Shown: in pieces, positions 1 through 6,308 of the stretch
Position numbering within the stretch: the stretch's first letter is position 1
Layout of the letters: each line of letters opens with the position of its first letter
Assembly: GCA_002305925.1 (NCBI GenBank)
Contig: DBRL01000007.1
Span: 1,566 to 13,593, forward strand
Reading direction: 5' to 3'
Source: Candidatus Peregrinibacteria bacterium UBA1369
Lineage (GTDB): Bacteria; Patescibacteriota; Gracilibacteria; UBA1369
DNA length: 12,028 nucleotides
Made by a program: the position numbers and the translations under genes
The notes under the pieces: generated by a model
Seen by the model: the letters and a program-made list of their open reading frames with translations, nothing else
Told to the model about the DNA's origin: nothing
Databases searched by the model: none

Positions 1-179
1 GAAACGCTAAACACCCCATCCAATCTCCCCGATAGTTTATGTAATCTCAAAGAAGGATGCTGAGGATTTAAGCAAAGCAGTTTTATCACTTTTTCATATT
101 GCTTTATAACTTCAGGATGTTTACCAAAAAACCTCTTGGCCCTTTTTAGATAGCTTTCGGTAATTATCAGTTTATACAT
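1..179 (-). CDS. RelE/YafQ-like type II toxin, partial (C-terminus beyond window)
   Basis: The minus strand encodes about 59 residues starting MYKLIITESYLKRAKRFFG and continuing through 'HPSLRLHKLSGRLDGVFSV' to the window edge, so the catalytic C-terminus is not visible. The 'L.LNP.HPSLRLHKL.G...G..SV' segment is characteristic of RelE/ParE/YafQ superfamily toxins, often annotated as plasmid stabilization proteins. Many of these cut mRNA on the ribosome; the exact activity cannot be told from this part. The ATG overlaps the end of the antitoxin gene by 8 bases, as expected for an antitoxin-first type II operon with coupled translation. The short length is caused by the window end and not by a mutation. 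Confidence 0.8.
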   Translation of the reverse strand, partial: MYKLIITESYLKRAKRFFGKHPEVIKQYEKVIKLLCLNPQHPSLRLHKLSGRLDGVFSV

Positions 180-429
180 TCTTCAAATCCTTTAAATGTT
201 CTTCCAGACTCTTAACTGCATATTTCCCAGCAGCCAGATCCGCTTCAGACTCCTTTAAAGCAGTCTCTAGTTCACATTCACGCAAATACGAATATTGCTC
301 CATAGTAAGAACGACAAAACGCTTCTCACCACGGACTGTAATAAAAGTTTCACCACTTATTTTAGTTTTCTTGCCCAAAACAGAGGCTCCCTTGGTCTTC
401 AACTCCTGGGCTGTCACATTATTGTCCAT
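172..429 (-). CDS. Phd/YefM-like antitoxin
   Basis: This is an 85-residue protein if started at the ATG at 429 (MDNNVTAQELKTKG...). An ATG at 441 adds four residues, and a GTG at 519 would give 115. I prefer 429 because the family typically starts with 'VTA.ELK.KG' at about residue 5 and because the predicted promoter and operator lie directly upstream. The body shows the Phd/YefM pattern: a short N-terminal DNA-binding part, then 'ITVRGEKRFVVLTMEQYSYLRECELE', then a charged C-terminal tail of the kind that wraps and neutralises the toxin. It should repress its own operon and block the overlapping downstream RelE-like toxin. There is no clear Shine-Dalgarno motif. The gene is AT-rich relative to the genes right of 1300, consistent with mobile origin. 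Confidence 0.82.
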   Translation of the reverse strand: MDNNVTAQELKTKGASVLGKKTKISGETFITVRGEKRFVVLTMEQYSYLRECELETALKESEADLAAGKYAVKSLEEHLKDLKNV

Positions 430-468
430 AGTACTATACATAATATTGTTAATATCACTATCAATAGT
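428..468 (-). promoter_or_regulatory. Candidate autoregulatory operator of the toxin-antitoxin operon
   Basis: Four pentamer half-sites are visible: ATAGT-ACTAT back to back at 428-437 and ACTAT-CA-ATAGT at 457-468. The two palindrome centres lie 30 bp apart, about three helical turns, so bound dimers would sit on the same DNA face. One palindrome overlaps the antitoxin start and the other overlaps the predicted -10 box. This matches how Phd/YefM antitoxins repress their own operons. Binding is inferred. Confidence 0.5.
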
Positions 469-493
469 ACCATTAATACCGGGGCAATGTAAA
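464..493 (-). promoter_or_regulatory. Putative sigma70-type promoter of the toxin-antitoxin operon
   Basis: On the minus strand, -35 TTTACA (493-488) and -10 TACTAT (469-464) are separated by 18 bases. Transcription would start near 457 and leave a leader of roughly 15-30 bases, depending on the antitoxin start chosen. The -10 box lies inside the outer palindrome, so repressor binding would block polymerase directly. Confidence 0.45.
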
Positions 494-592
494 ATACAGG
501 ATTTATCAGCTTGGTCCACCCTCTAATCTGAAAAAGATTACCTCTTTAATAGACACCACTTGGACTATCTTCGTTATTCATAATAATTCAGG

Positions 593-1183
593 TTAGGGAA
601 TCATACGAAACCGATTAAATACAAGCTCCGGCAATACCCGTTTAATAGCAAAATTTGTATTTTCTCTATTGATCGAGTTGTTTCCGTAACTTTCCGATTT
701 GCCATAAGTTCGGACTTCTTCACCATCTTCAAACTTAATCAATCCACCGGAAATCCAACTGGGTTCAAGTACTGACCTGCTACCCTGAAAACCCGGATCA
801 TATCGTTTGATCAGTTTTTCCAACAGTCCCGCTACATCTCTGTGGGAATGTCCGCCGATCTCGTCAAGCTGATCTGACTTCCCCAGAACCATTATCCTAC
901 TTCTTCCAAACACCAGAGTTACATACTTCATTGGCAAATCGACAGAATCCCCATTATCATTTTTCGACACCATTCTGGGATGCGGCTTCAATATCACCAC
1001 ATACCTGCTTCTGTCCCTGATCGCCTCCCGGATTTTTCTGACTCCAGCCATCAGCTCCTCGTGGGTTTCCGGCTTACGCATAAGTTTTTTCACTTCAGGT
1101 GAAAAATGTGGATCATCTGCCAATAACCGGTTAAATTCTGCATTGTTCCCCACCCGAAAATATTTTTCCCTATAATTTTCCAT
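593..1183 (-). CDS. Janus/Ocnus (PHPT1-like) family protein, possible phosphohistidine phosphatase
   Basis: The ATG at 1183 gives 196 residues (MENYREKYFR...); the open frame continues upstream to a GTG at 1285 (230 residues), but that extension reads as ordinary non-coding sequence. The C-terminal half resembles eukaryotic protein-histidine phosphatase PHPT1/Janus/Ocnus. A beta strand 'KYVTLVFGRSRIMVLG' precedes 'GGHSHRDVAGLLEKLIK', which aligns with the PHPT1 'EYHADIYDKV' segment holding the catalytic His. Next comes 'SGGLIKF...EEVRTYGKSESYG', matching 'GGGRI......I.VYGYS.AYG', and then 'N..IKRVLPELVF'. His114 is the candidate catalytic residue, with His112 nearby. The N-terminal 80 residues match nothing I know. 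Family recognition was by eye, so the enzymatic role is tentative. The gene lies between the toxin-antitoxin pair and a terminator-rich region and has no obvious partner. Confidence 0.55.
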   Translation of the reverse strand: MENYREKYFRVGNNAEFNRLLADDPHFSPEVKKLMRKPETHEELMAGVRKIREAIRDRSRYVVILKPHPRMVSKNDNGDSVDLPMKYVTLVFGRSRIMVLGKSDQLDEIGGHSHRDVAGLLEKLIKRYDPGFQGSRSVLEPSWISGGLIKFEDGEEVRTYGKSESYGNNSINRENTNFAIKRVLPELVFNRFRMIP

Positions 1184-1380
1184 TTCGTTAATTCTTAAGA
1201 TGTAATTAAATTCAATCGTTCTTACGGACTTCTTAGGACGGTTCGCAGATAAGTGGTCTTTACTGCTCCCAACCTTAGCTGGCACTGGCCCGTTCCAGGT
1301 CCTCCCGGTGGGGCGTCGCGTTGGTTACCTTTTTAAGTCCGGCTGATTGTCAATGAACACGCCCGGCATTTCAGGCTGGT
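1184..1380. other. Intergenic stretch with nothing recognised
   Basis: This lies between the strong terminator and the chosen start of the Janus/Ocnus-like gene. It contains an isolated TTGACA on the minus strand (1353-1348) without a matching -10 box. The last 102 bases are open in the frame of the downstream gene (alternative GTG at 1285). I see no RNA gene or repeat here. Confidence 0.5.
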
Positions 1381-1381
1381 C

Positions 1382-1416
1382 AAAAAAATCCCCATTGGAC
1401 TGGCCAATGGGGATTT
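1382..1416 (-). terminator. Strong rho-independent terminator (minus strand)
   Basis: There is a perfect 13-bp stem (1386-1398 with 1404-1416) and a 5-base loop. Read on the minus strand, a run of seven T follows (1388-1382, overlapping the stem foot). It would end transcripts coming from the right, either from the promoter at 1564-1591 or from the 5004-1611 operon, before the gene at 1183. Confidence 0.85.
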
Positions 1417-1460
1417 CTCAGAGTCAAATAGCTGTTTGGGATGCCTTCCCGAACCCGGGC

Positions 1461-1486
1461 AAAAAAATAACCACTTGTGAGTGGTT
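1461..1486 (-). terminator. Second rho-independent terminator-like hairpin (minus strand)
   Basis: A 7-bp stem AACCACT/AGTGGTT (1480-1486 with 1469-1475) closes a 4-base loop. On the minus strand it is followed by one A and then seven T (1467-1461). It lies 45 bases upstream of the stronger terminator at 1382-1416, so the two form a tandem pair. It could alternatively be the apical hairpin of a longer structured RNA. Confidence 0.65.
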
Positions 1487-1563
1487 GTAATCGTTTCCCG
1501 GCCTTGTTTTGACGCTCTGAGCCGTTTCATAATTCAGGCTTAGTTATTCGGGTTGTAAGCCGA

Positions 1564-1591
1564 ATTCTACTCAAAAAACGCAGGATGTCAA
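1564..1591 (-). promoter_or_regulatory. Putative strong sigma70-type promoter
   Basis: On the minus strand, -35 TTGACA (1591-1586, perfect consensus) and -10 TAGAAT (1569-1564) are separated by 16 bases. Transcription would start near 1557. The next features downstream are the nested helices and two terminators, not a gene start, which suggests an RNA product or an attenuated leader. The promoter lies just after the stop codon of the 1611-1961 gene. Confidence 0.6.
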
Positions 1592-1610
1592 GTTTTTTGC
1601 CGCCGTCATA

Positions 1611-1961
1611 TCAATCGGCGCGATCAGGCCCCGTCTGCCACCCCGCCCTGTCCACCGCATAAATCCGCCAGTTCATCGGCTCGCCATCGAGAACCCCCTC
1701 CACATTAATCCGTCTGGTCAATTCCTCTTGATCCCAATTTGAAAAATCAGCCCCCATATAACGTACCGTTTCCTTGCGCTGTAACCACGGCACTGTTTCA
1801 GGAACCAGCTCCATCCTGGGAGCAATCAACTCAATTTGCTCCCCACTGTCACCCTCAAGGGTCAGCTCTTCAAATTCAGGATGTCCCGTCTGATAATCCG
1901 CAGCATCATCGACTTGATCTATTTCGTTTATTAACATTAGGTAATCTGACCATAAAAACAT
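1611..1961 (-). CDS. Small acidic protein of unknown function, coupled to the large wall protein
   Basis: This encodes 116 residues beginning MFLWSDYLMLINEID. I chose the ATG at 1961 because GAGG lies 8 bases upstream, on top of the stop codon of the preceding gene, giving a textbook translational-coupling arrangement with a 10-base gap. A TTG at 1982 would add seven residues and overlap that gene. The protein is strongly acidic, rich in Trp, and ends '...NWRIYAVDRAGWQTGPDRAD'. It has no signal peptide, membrane segment or motif I recognise. Its position suggests it acts with, or during production of, the 1,010-residue surface protein, for example as a cytoplasmic chaperone or regulator. That is inference only. 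Confidence 0.6.
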   Translation of the reverse strand: MFLWSDYLMLINEIDQVDDAADYQTGHPEFEELTLEGDSGEQIELIAPRMELVPETVPWLQRKETVRYMGADFSNWDQEELTRRINVEGVLDGEPMNWRIYAVDRAGWQTGPDRAD

Positions 1962-1971
1962 CCAAACATCC

Positions 1972-4900
1972 TCAGCAGCCAATCAGCTTATTGGCCATCT
2001 TCTTACTGGTAGTATGCCAATATCCCGTGGGAGTGCGAATCCCCCAGGGAGCCAAAATCTCCTCCCAATAATATGCCTGGAAACGCTTCACGGCCTGAAG
2101 TGTCGGCTCATCAAAAACCCCCAGTTGATACTGCCCCTCCAAAAAACCCCATTTCAACAAGAATGACTGCATTGCAGATACCGCCTCATAATCCTCAGAG
2201 CCAAAGCGCAGAGATTTTGTGAAAAAGGGACAAATCAGCATCTCTGGCACCACCTCTGTCGTCACATAATCCTGCATCACCTTGCCGGGATCAAAAACCT
2301 TCTTCTGAACAGTGACTGGCAAATTGGTTTCCACCTGTTTTTCTGCAGGCTTACTCTCCTCTGTGGATACGGACTGAGTCCGCAAATCAAAAATTACATC
2401 CTTCGAACATCCATAGGTGCTGCGGAATCTGAAATAAACCTTATCGGGCTGCAATCCATTGGCAGGTTGAAAAGTCATTCTGTCGGCATAGGCCACAAAT
2501 GACGCATCGTTAAAATCTGGGTTGGCGGAAATCGCTACCTTTTGGACGTCTGCGGGAAGATCAAAAACAAAAACCATCGACAGGCGGCCGCCCGTAGACT
2601 GTTTTTCCTCCAGTGACACAACAAAACTGTCGGCATGATAGGCCAGACAAACAAATTGTCCACCCGCACCACCTGCAGAGGCAGGGGGCGGTGGCGGCTC
2701 ATTATCCAAAATCGTTAAAACAAAGCTGGTTGTGCCACCAAGGGCAATACCATTGGAAGGATTACTCAAATCCAAAGATATTGTTTCATTCCCCTCACTA
2801 TTTGCATCATCAATAATCGACACCCGCACCGGCACAGCCGGCACCAGACTGCCCGCGTTAAAAGTAGCGGTACCGTCAGCCAGCAGATAGTCTACTCCAC
2901 CACCCTTGGCAGTACTGACGGCCAGATTCACTTTATAGTCGACCGTCACCGCCGCCGGCATGGGGGCGCTAAGCACGATTGGAAAATCAAAAGTCCCGCC
3001 TGTTTCCAATACACCTGCGGTGGCCGAAGAAAAGCTGACTGTGGCAAAAGCCCATTTGAGATTATTACCGGAGTCCACACAACCCACCAGACACAATATC
3101 GGCCCTGCATTGATATTATTGTTGTCCACGACATCGACATACTGAATGGTGCGCGTCCCCCTGGGATCAAAACTCACCTGGGTACCTGGAGCATCTGTGT
3201 TTAGGGTAAGCAGATTTCCGACCGTCCCCTGCAAATCGGCAACACCCGTCACCACAACCGTACTACCAGCACCGAAAGTCAACGTATCAGCCAAAAGAAC
3301 AACCTTCTGCAAATTATTAAAAGTTACATCCCCGACAATGGATTGAGCAATACCGTTCAAAACAAAATCCCCGGAATTGGCATTGAAAGTTCCCAAAGTT
3401 TTCAGCAGATTTCCGGAAAGCGTCGTGGTAGTGGCACTGGCCTGAAAAGTGCCCCAACTGACTGTCAAATTGCCGACAATGTTGACCGCCCCCGCGGCGC
3501 CGTTAAAAAAACCACCGCTCACCGTCAAACCACCATTGAAATTATTGACATTGATTCCCGGATTGTAGATACCACCATCAATCTTTGCCAGGCCTGCCAC
3601 TGTCATCGTCTGACCATTCATGTCAAAAGTTCCGGAATTATTCCTGAATATCCCCAACACATTGATATCGCTTCCCGTCACCGTCACCGTACCCGAACCG
3701 ATATTATACAGGTCCCTCAAGTCATTCCCATTCAGCTGCAGAGATTGCGGCCCGGCGCCACTCATGCGAACTATGCCGGTGGCGGCAGGCAGATAAACAC
3801 CGGGAGCCACAATAAAATCACCGCTTACCGTAAAAAAACTGGTGGGCGCATTGACCGTACTGTTGGCATTGAAATTCCCATTCACCACAATCAGACCGCT
3901 GGAACCGTTCCAGGTGGCACCATTGATATCCAATCCCCCGTTGAAAGTTTGCGAAGCGGTTGAAGAAGAATAATTTCCGGCATCAAAACTGGCCGGGCCG
4001 TTTACCACCAGCAGTCTGGTATTGGCGTTGAAATCACCGGCCTGATTGGTCAAGGCACCGTCAACGGTCAGGTTGCCGGTCATGGTCAGCGTGCCGGTTC
4101 CATTGTGCACCAGATTATAAAAAGCTGCCCCGCCGCCGTTGACGTTCTGGTTGACTCCGGTGAAGTTAACCGTCCCGAGACCGGGCGTAAAAGTGCCACC
4201 GGTACGCACCCAGTTGCCATTGACATTGAAAGTACCGCTGGTCGCCACCAGCGTGCCACTGCTAAAACTAAGAGTATTGATGGTCAGATTGCTGGAATCC
4301 GCGTTGAAAGTGGCACCGTTGATCGTCAGTATGGAAGCCAGAGACACCGTCCCGGAAGACAAATTCAGCGTTCCGCCGCTCAGATTGGAAGTACCGTTCA
4401 CCGTCAAATTTTGACCATTGAGATTAAAGGTACCGATGGAATGGTTAAATTGATTATCCACAGTCAACGCACTGTTCACCTGTACCGTAGAAGCTCCGCT
4501 ATGTTGCCAGTTCCGAAAACTCTGTCCACCGGCATCAACGATTTGCGTGCCCGCCGCCCCGTTGAAATTGACGGTGCCGCTGCTGCCGGGATTGAAAGTA
4601 CCTGCGGTTTTGAGCCAATTTCCCTCGACATTGATTGTCTGTGTGCCGGCATTCCAGGTACCGGCGCTGATGGTGACATTACCGCTACCGCCTGAGGATT
4701 GTGTAACAGTCAAAGTCCGCGAGGTGGTAATCGTTCCGGTATAGCCCGGATTGATTGTAATTGAACCTACGCTGCCGGCAAATCCCGCATCTATGGTTGA
4801 ATTCTTCGTACTGGTCGCATCAAAAACCACATCATCCCCAGCTGTGGGAATCGTATCCGCACTCCAGTTGGCAGCATTACTCCAACTATTGGTACCGCCA

Positions 4901-5004
4901 CCCCCATCCCAAGTTCTGACCGCGGCCTCCGCCACATCAAGAAAAGCAAAAAAGAATATTGGGAAGAAAAAATATACTGGAAAACGGATATTGCTCATAG
5001 TCAT
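1972..5004 (-). CDS. Large secreted beta-repeat surface protein with Calx-beta and peptidoglycan-binding domains
   Basis: Started at the ATG at 5004 this is 1,010 residues; a second ATG at 4998 is equally possible, and a TTG at 5046 would put extra residues before the signal peptide. Residues 1-27 form a Phe-rich signal peptide ending AEA before AVRTW. Residues 28-100 carry the 'TWDGGGG..SWS.AANWS......GDDVVFDATST' motif seen in bacterial surface beta-solenoids. Residues about 100-640 are Gly/Asn/Thr-rich beta repeats with a superperiod of about 134. Residues 656-774 look like a Calx-beta domain ending in a proline run; about 800-890 resemble a small beta-sandwich. Residues 925-1010 form a PG_binding_1-like domain with 'ILAPWGIRTPTGYW', typical of Patescibacteria. 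It probably extends from, and is held to, the cell wall. It is divergent from the 5207 gene and precedes the coupled 1611-1961 gene. Confidence 0.85.
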   Translation of the reverse strand: MTMSNIRFPVYFFFPIFFFAFLDVAEAAVRTWDGGGGTNSWSNAANWSADTIPTAGDDVVFDATSTKNSTIDAGFAGSVGSITINPGYTGTITTSRTLTVTQSSGGSGNVTISAGTWNAGTQTINVEGNWLKTAGTFNPGSSGTVNFNGAAGTQIVDAGGQSFRNWQHSGASTVQVNSALTVDNQFNHSIGTFNLNGQNLTVNGTSNLSGGTLNLSSGTVSLASILTINGATFNADSSNLTINTLSFSSGTLVATSGTFNVNGNWVRTGGTFTPGLGTVNFTGVNQNVNGGGAAFYNLVHNGTGTLTMTGNLTVDGALTNQAGDFNANTRLLVVNGPASFDAGNYSSSTASQTFNGGLDINGATWNGSSGLIVVNGNFNANSTVNAPTSFFTVSGDFIVAPGVYLPAATGIVRMSGAGPQSLQLNGNDLRDLYNIGSGTVTVTGSDINVLGIFRNNSGTFDMNGQTMTVAGLAKIDGGIYNPGINVNNFNGGLTVSGGFFNGAAGAVNIVGNLTVSWGTFQASATTTTLSGNLLKTLGTFNANSGDFVLNGIAQSIVGDVTFNNLQKVVLLADTLTFGAGSTVVVTGVADLQGTVGNLLTLNTDAPGTQVSFDPRGTRTIQYVDVVDNNNINAGPILCLVGCVDSGNNLKWAFATVSFSSATAGVLETGGTFDFPIVLSAPMPAAVTVDYKVNLAVSTAKGGGVDYLLADGTATFNAGSLVPAVPVRVSIIDDANSEGNETISLDLSNPSNGIALGGTTSFVLTILDNEPPPPPASAGGAGGQFVCLAYHADSFVVSLEEKQSTGGRLSMVFVFDLPADVQKVAISANPDFNDASFVAYADRMTFQPANGLQPDKVYFRFRSTYGCSKDVIFDLRTQSVSTEESKPAEKQVETNLPVTVQKKVFDPGKVMQDYVTTEVVPEMLICPFFTKSLRFGSEDYEAVSAMQSFLLKWGFLEGQYQLGVFDEPTLQAVKRFQAYYWEEILAPWGIRTPTGYWHTTSKKMANKLIGC
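3127..4623 (-). repeat. Fourfold coding superrepeat, about 134 residues (about 400 bp) per unit
   Basis: Within the large surface protein, a marker segment of the form 'GN(W/L)(L/V)(K/R)T.GTF......V.FNG' recurs at residues 128, 263, 395 and 531 (DNA 4623, 4218, 3822 and 3414), with intervals of 135, 132 and 136 residues. Copy 3 is the most diverged. After each marker comes a 'N(L/W)..(S/G)GT..V' segment. Smaller 'L.VNG...F..G.....G' units fill the space between. The repeats are degenerate at DNA level and most evident in protein. Confidence 0.6.
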
Positions 5005-5071
5005 GATAGTGTTTGTTTTATGGCAAGCAGCTAGAGAATCCCTCAACAGGTCCGGCTAACCAGCCAGACTG

Positions 5072-5100
5072 ATAGTAGCATTAATTGATCAATCAAACAA
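5072..5100 (-). promoter_or_regulatory. Putative promoter of the large surface protein operon
   Basis: On the minus strand, -35 TTGTTT (5100-5095) and -10 TACTAT (5077-5072) are separated by 17 bases. Transcription would start near 5065, about 60 bases before the ATG at 5004. The spacer contains the palindrome TTGATCAA (5085-5092), which could be a regulator site. No Shine-Dalgarno motif precedes the ATG. Confidence 0.4.
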
Positions 5101-5147
5101 TCGGGTCTTCCTGCACCACAACCCGAACACGAGTAAACCTTAAATCC

Positions 5148-5177
5148 TTGCTCATCTAAAAAAGAGAAGTATATAAG
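5148..5177 (+). promoter_or_regulatory. Putative promoter of the 5207 gene
   Basis: On the plus strand, TTGCTC (5148-5153) is followed after 16-18 bases by overlapping -10 candidates: TATATA (5170-5175) or TATAAG (5172-5177). The leader to the ATG at 5207 would be about 23 bases, with no Shine-Dalgarno motif. Confidence 0.4.
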
Positions 5178-5206
5178 AATAAAAAACATAAATAACCCTC
5201 TTTGTC

Positions 5207-6304
5207 ATGTCCCCAAAAACAAGAACGGGTCATCTCCTGCTGCTATGTTCAATCCTGATTTCAGGCGTAACTTCCCAGCCGACCCAGGCCTACGAAGCTG
5301 ACTACATCAAGAACTTTGGCACCTTTCACTTCTACGATAACGGACCGGTCAACGAAGAAATCGATCTGCGCGTCAGTCTCTGGAGCATGGGCATCCCTAT
5401 GGCTGGCGAAATCGACGCCAACGGCGACCTCATCACCACCGCGGAACACTATGGCAGCTGGCAGCACGTCCTGCGCGTGAAGCCCGACCTCAATGGAAAT
5501 TTCGGTTATGACGTCTTTAATCCTGAATGGTTCCCAAACCTGCCTGAAATTTACGGATACAATGCCTTTTTGCAGGCAGAATTTAAATACCCCTCCGAAC
5601 CCAATACGGCCTATCGCCTCCTGGATATGTTGGACGACTCACCGGATCGCCTCAAAAGATGACTGCTCGTCGACACACTGACCTGTATGGATCCCTGGCT
5701 CAAACACACCGGCACCGTCAACAGCGAGTTTTCTCTCGACGCGGATAGTAATGCTGAACAATTTGTCCAATTGATCTTCGGCGGCAACTCCGTGAGAAAT
5801 CTCACCTATGACCTGCTCAGTAAATGGTTCAACCTCAACGCCCGCCTCAACCTGAACGGTTTCAGCGGCATCAAACTGGCCATCAACGCCCATGCCGATG
5901 ACATCGGCACCCAGTTGCTGTCCATCAGAAACAGTGCCGGGCAGGCCAAATTTTATGTTGATGAAAACGGCACGGCGACTGCGACCGCACTGACCATTCC
6001 CGCCTCAACAGGTAGCACTATCACAGGACATTATTCCGTCCTGGCTGCCAACGTCACTTCCGCCAATATCCCGGCCGGGCAATGCGGCAATTATGCCACC
6101 ATCAGTCTCGAGGGAGCTCTGCCCGGACAAACTGCGCTGGCCACACCGGTCGCCACGGAAAGCGGCATTGAAACGACGCATCTCAGCTGGAAAGCTTTCA
6201 GTGGCTCAAGCGGCTCTGTAACCATCCGCGCCTGCAACCCGTCCAATTCCGACATCAATACCGCCGACCAGCAATCCTGGAGAATCGATGCATGGGCGCA
6301 TTAA
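5207..6304 (+). pseudogene. Secreted fibre-like surface protein interrupted by one in-frame TGA
   Basis: The plus strand encodes 151 residues, then TGA (5660-5662), then continues in the same frame for 213 more codons to TAA. The frame is not shifted, so a single codon separates the halves. Residues 1-28 are a signal peptide (hydrophobic HLLLLCSILISGV, cleavage after TQA). Residues 30-150 have the pattern 'LRVSLW......GEI...G......W.....V.PDLNGNF...F....LPE......LQ.EFK....NTAY..LD', common in secreted Patescibacteria proteins. After the TGA the protein continues with 'LSIRNSAGQAKFYVDENG' and a C-terminal 'ITGHYSV...IPAGQCGNYATI...VTIRACNP...WRIDAWAH' module. An ancestral CGA (Arg) or TGG (Trp) could have become TGA. 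A sequencing error or readthrough is possible, since TGA followed by C is a leaky stop context. Divergent from the 5004-1972 gene. Confidence 0.7.
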
Positions 6305-6308
6305 AGGG

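Larger units (their letters stand above)
1381..1557 (-). ncRNA. Candidate structured small RNA of about 175 nt, family unknown
   Basis: A good promoter (1564-1591) and a terminator (1382-1416) bound this stretch, which has no convincing protein gene. Complementary segments nest: 1508-1521 pairs with 1417-1428 (12 bp, 2-base bulge), inside it 1494-1501 pairs with 1455-1463 (8 bp, one bulge), and innermost is the 1469-1486 hairpin. The outer helix abuts the terminator stem without a gap, so they could stack. I looked for RNase P, tmRNA, SRP and 6S consensus motifs and found no convincing match. It could also be simply the tandem-terminator tail of the 5004-1611 operon, or a leader controlling the gene at 1183. 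Confidence 0.4.

Noticed and set aside
524..540. Inverted repeat TAATCT-5-AGATTA between the antitoxin and Janus/Ocnus-like genes
   Set aside because: The stem is only 6 bp, A+T-rich, and lacks a T-run on either strand, so a terminator call is not supported.
1290..1330. Minus-strand stretch with short similarities to rRNA or RNase P blocks (GTGCCAGC, CCCCACCGGGAGGACC)
   Set aside because: The matches are only 8-12 bases and out of context; no surrounding rRNA or RNase P sequence continues them.
1333..1530. 65-codon minus-strand open frame (MKRLRASKQG...) with a TITTTH stretch reminiscent of a leader peptide
   Set aside because: It runs through both terminator hairpins, the Thr codons come from the hairpin sequence itself, and it has no Shine-Dalgarno motif. 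No threonine biosynthesis gene follows.
1556..1568. Minus-strand AGAATTCGGCTTA resembles the conserved 3' region of RNase P RNA
   Set aside because: The other conserved blocks are absent upstream, where a protein gene lies. The match overlaps a good -10 box, so I take it as coincidence.
3343..3963. 206-codon plus-strand open frame (and others at 4105-4695 and 7649-8503)
   Set aside because: These lie antisense to clear genes with domain evidence, and their His/Ile/Thr-rich translations mirror the repetitive opposite strand.
5207..6304. UGA recoding (glycine code of Gracilibacteria or selenocysteine) to explain the internal TGA
   Set aside because: Other genes in the window end naturally on TGA and long genes contain none internally. 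No catalytic context or obvious stem-loop right after the codon suggests selenocysteine.
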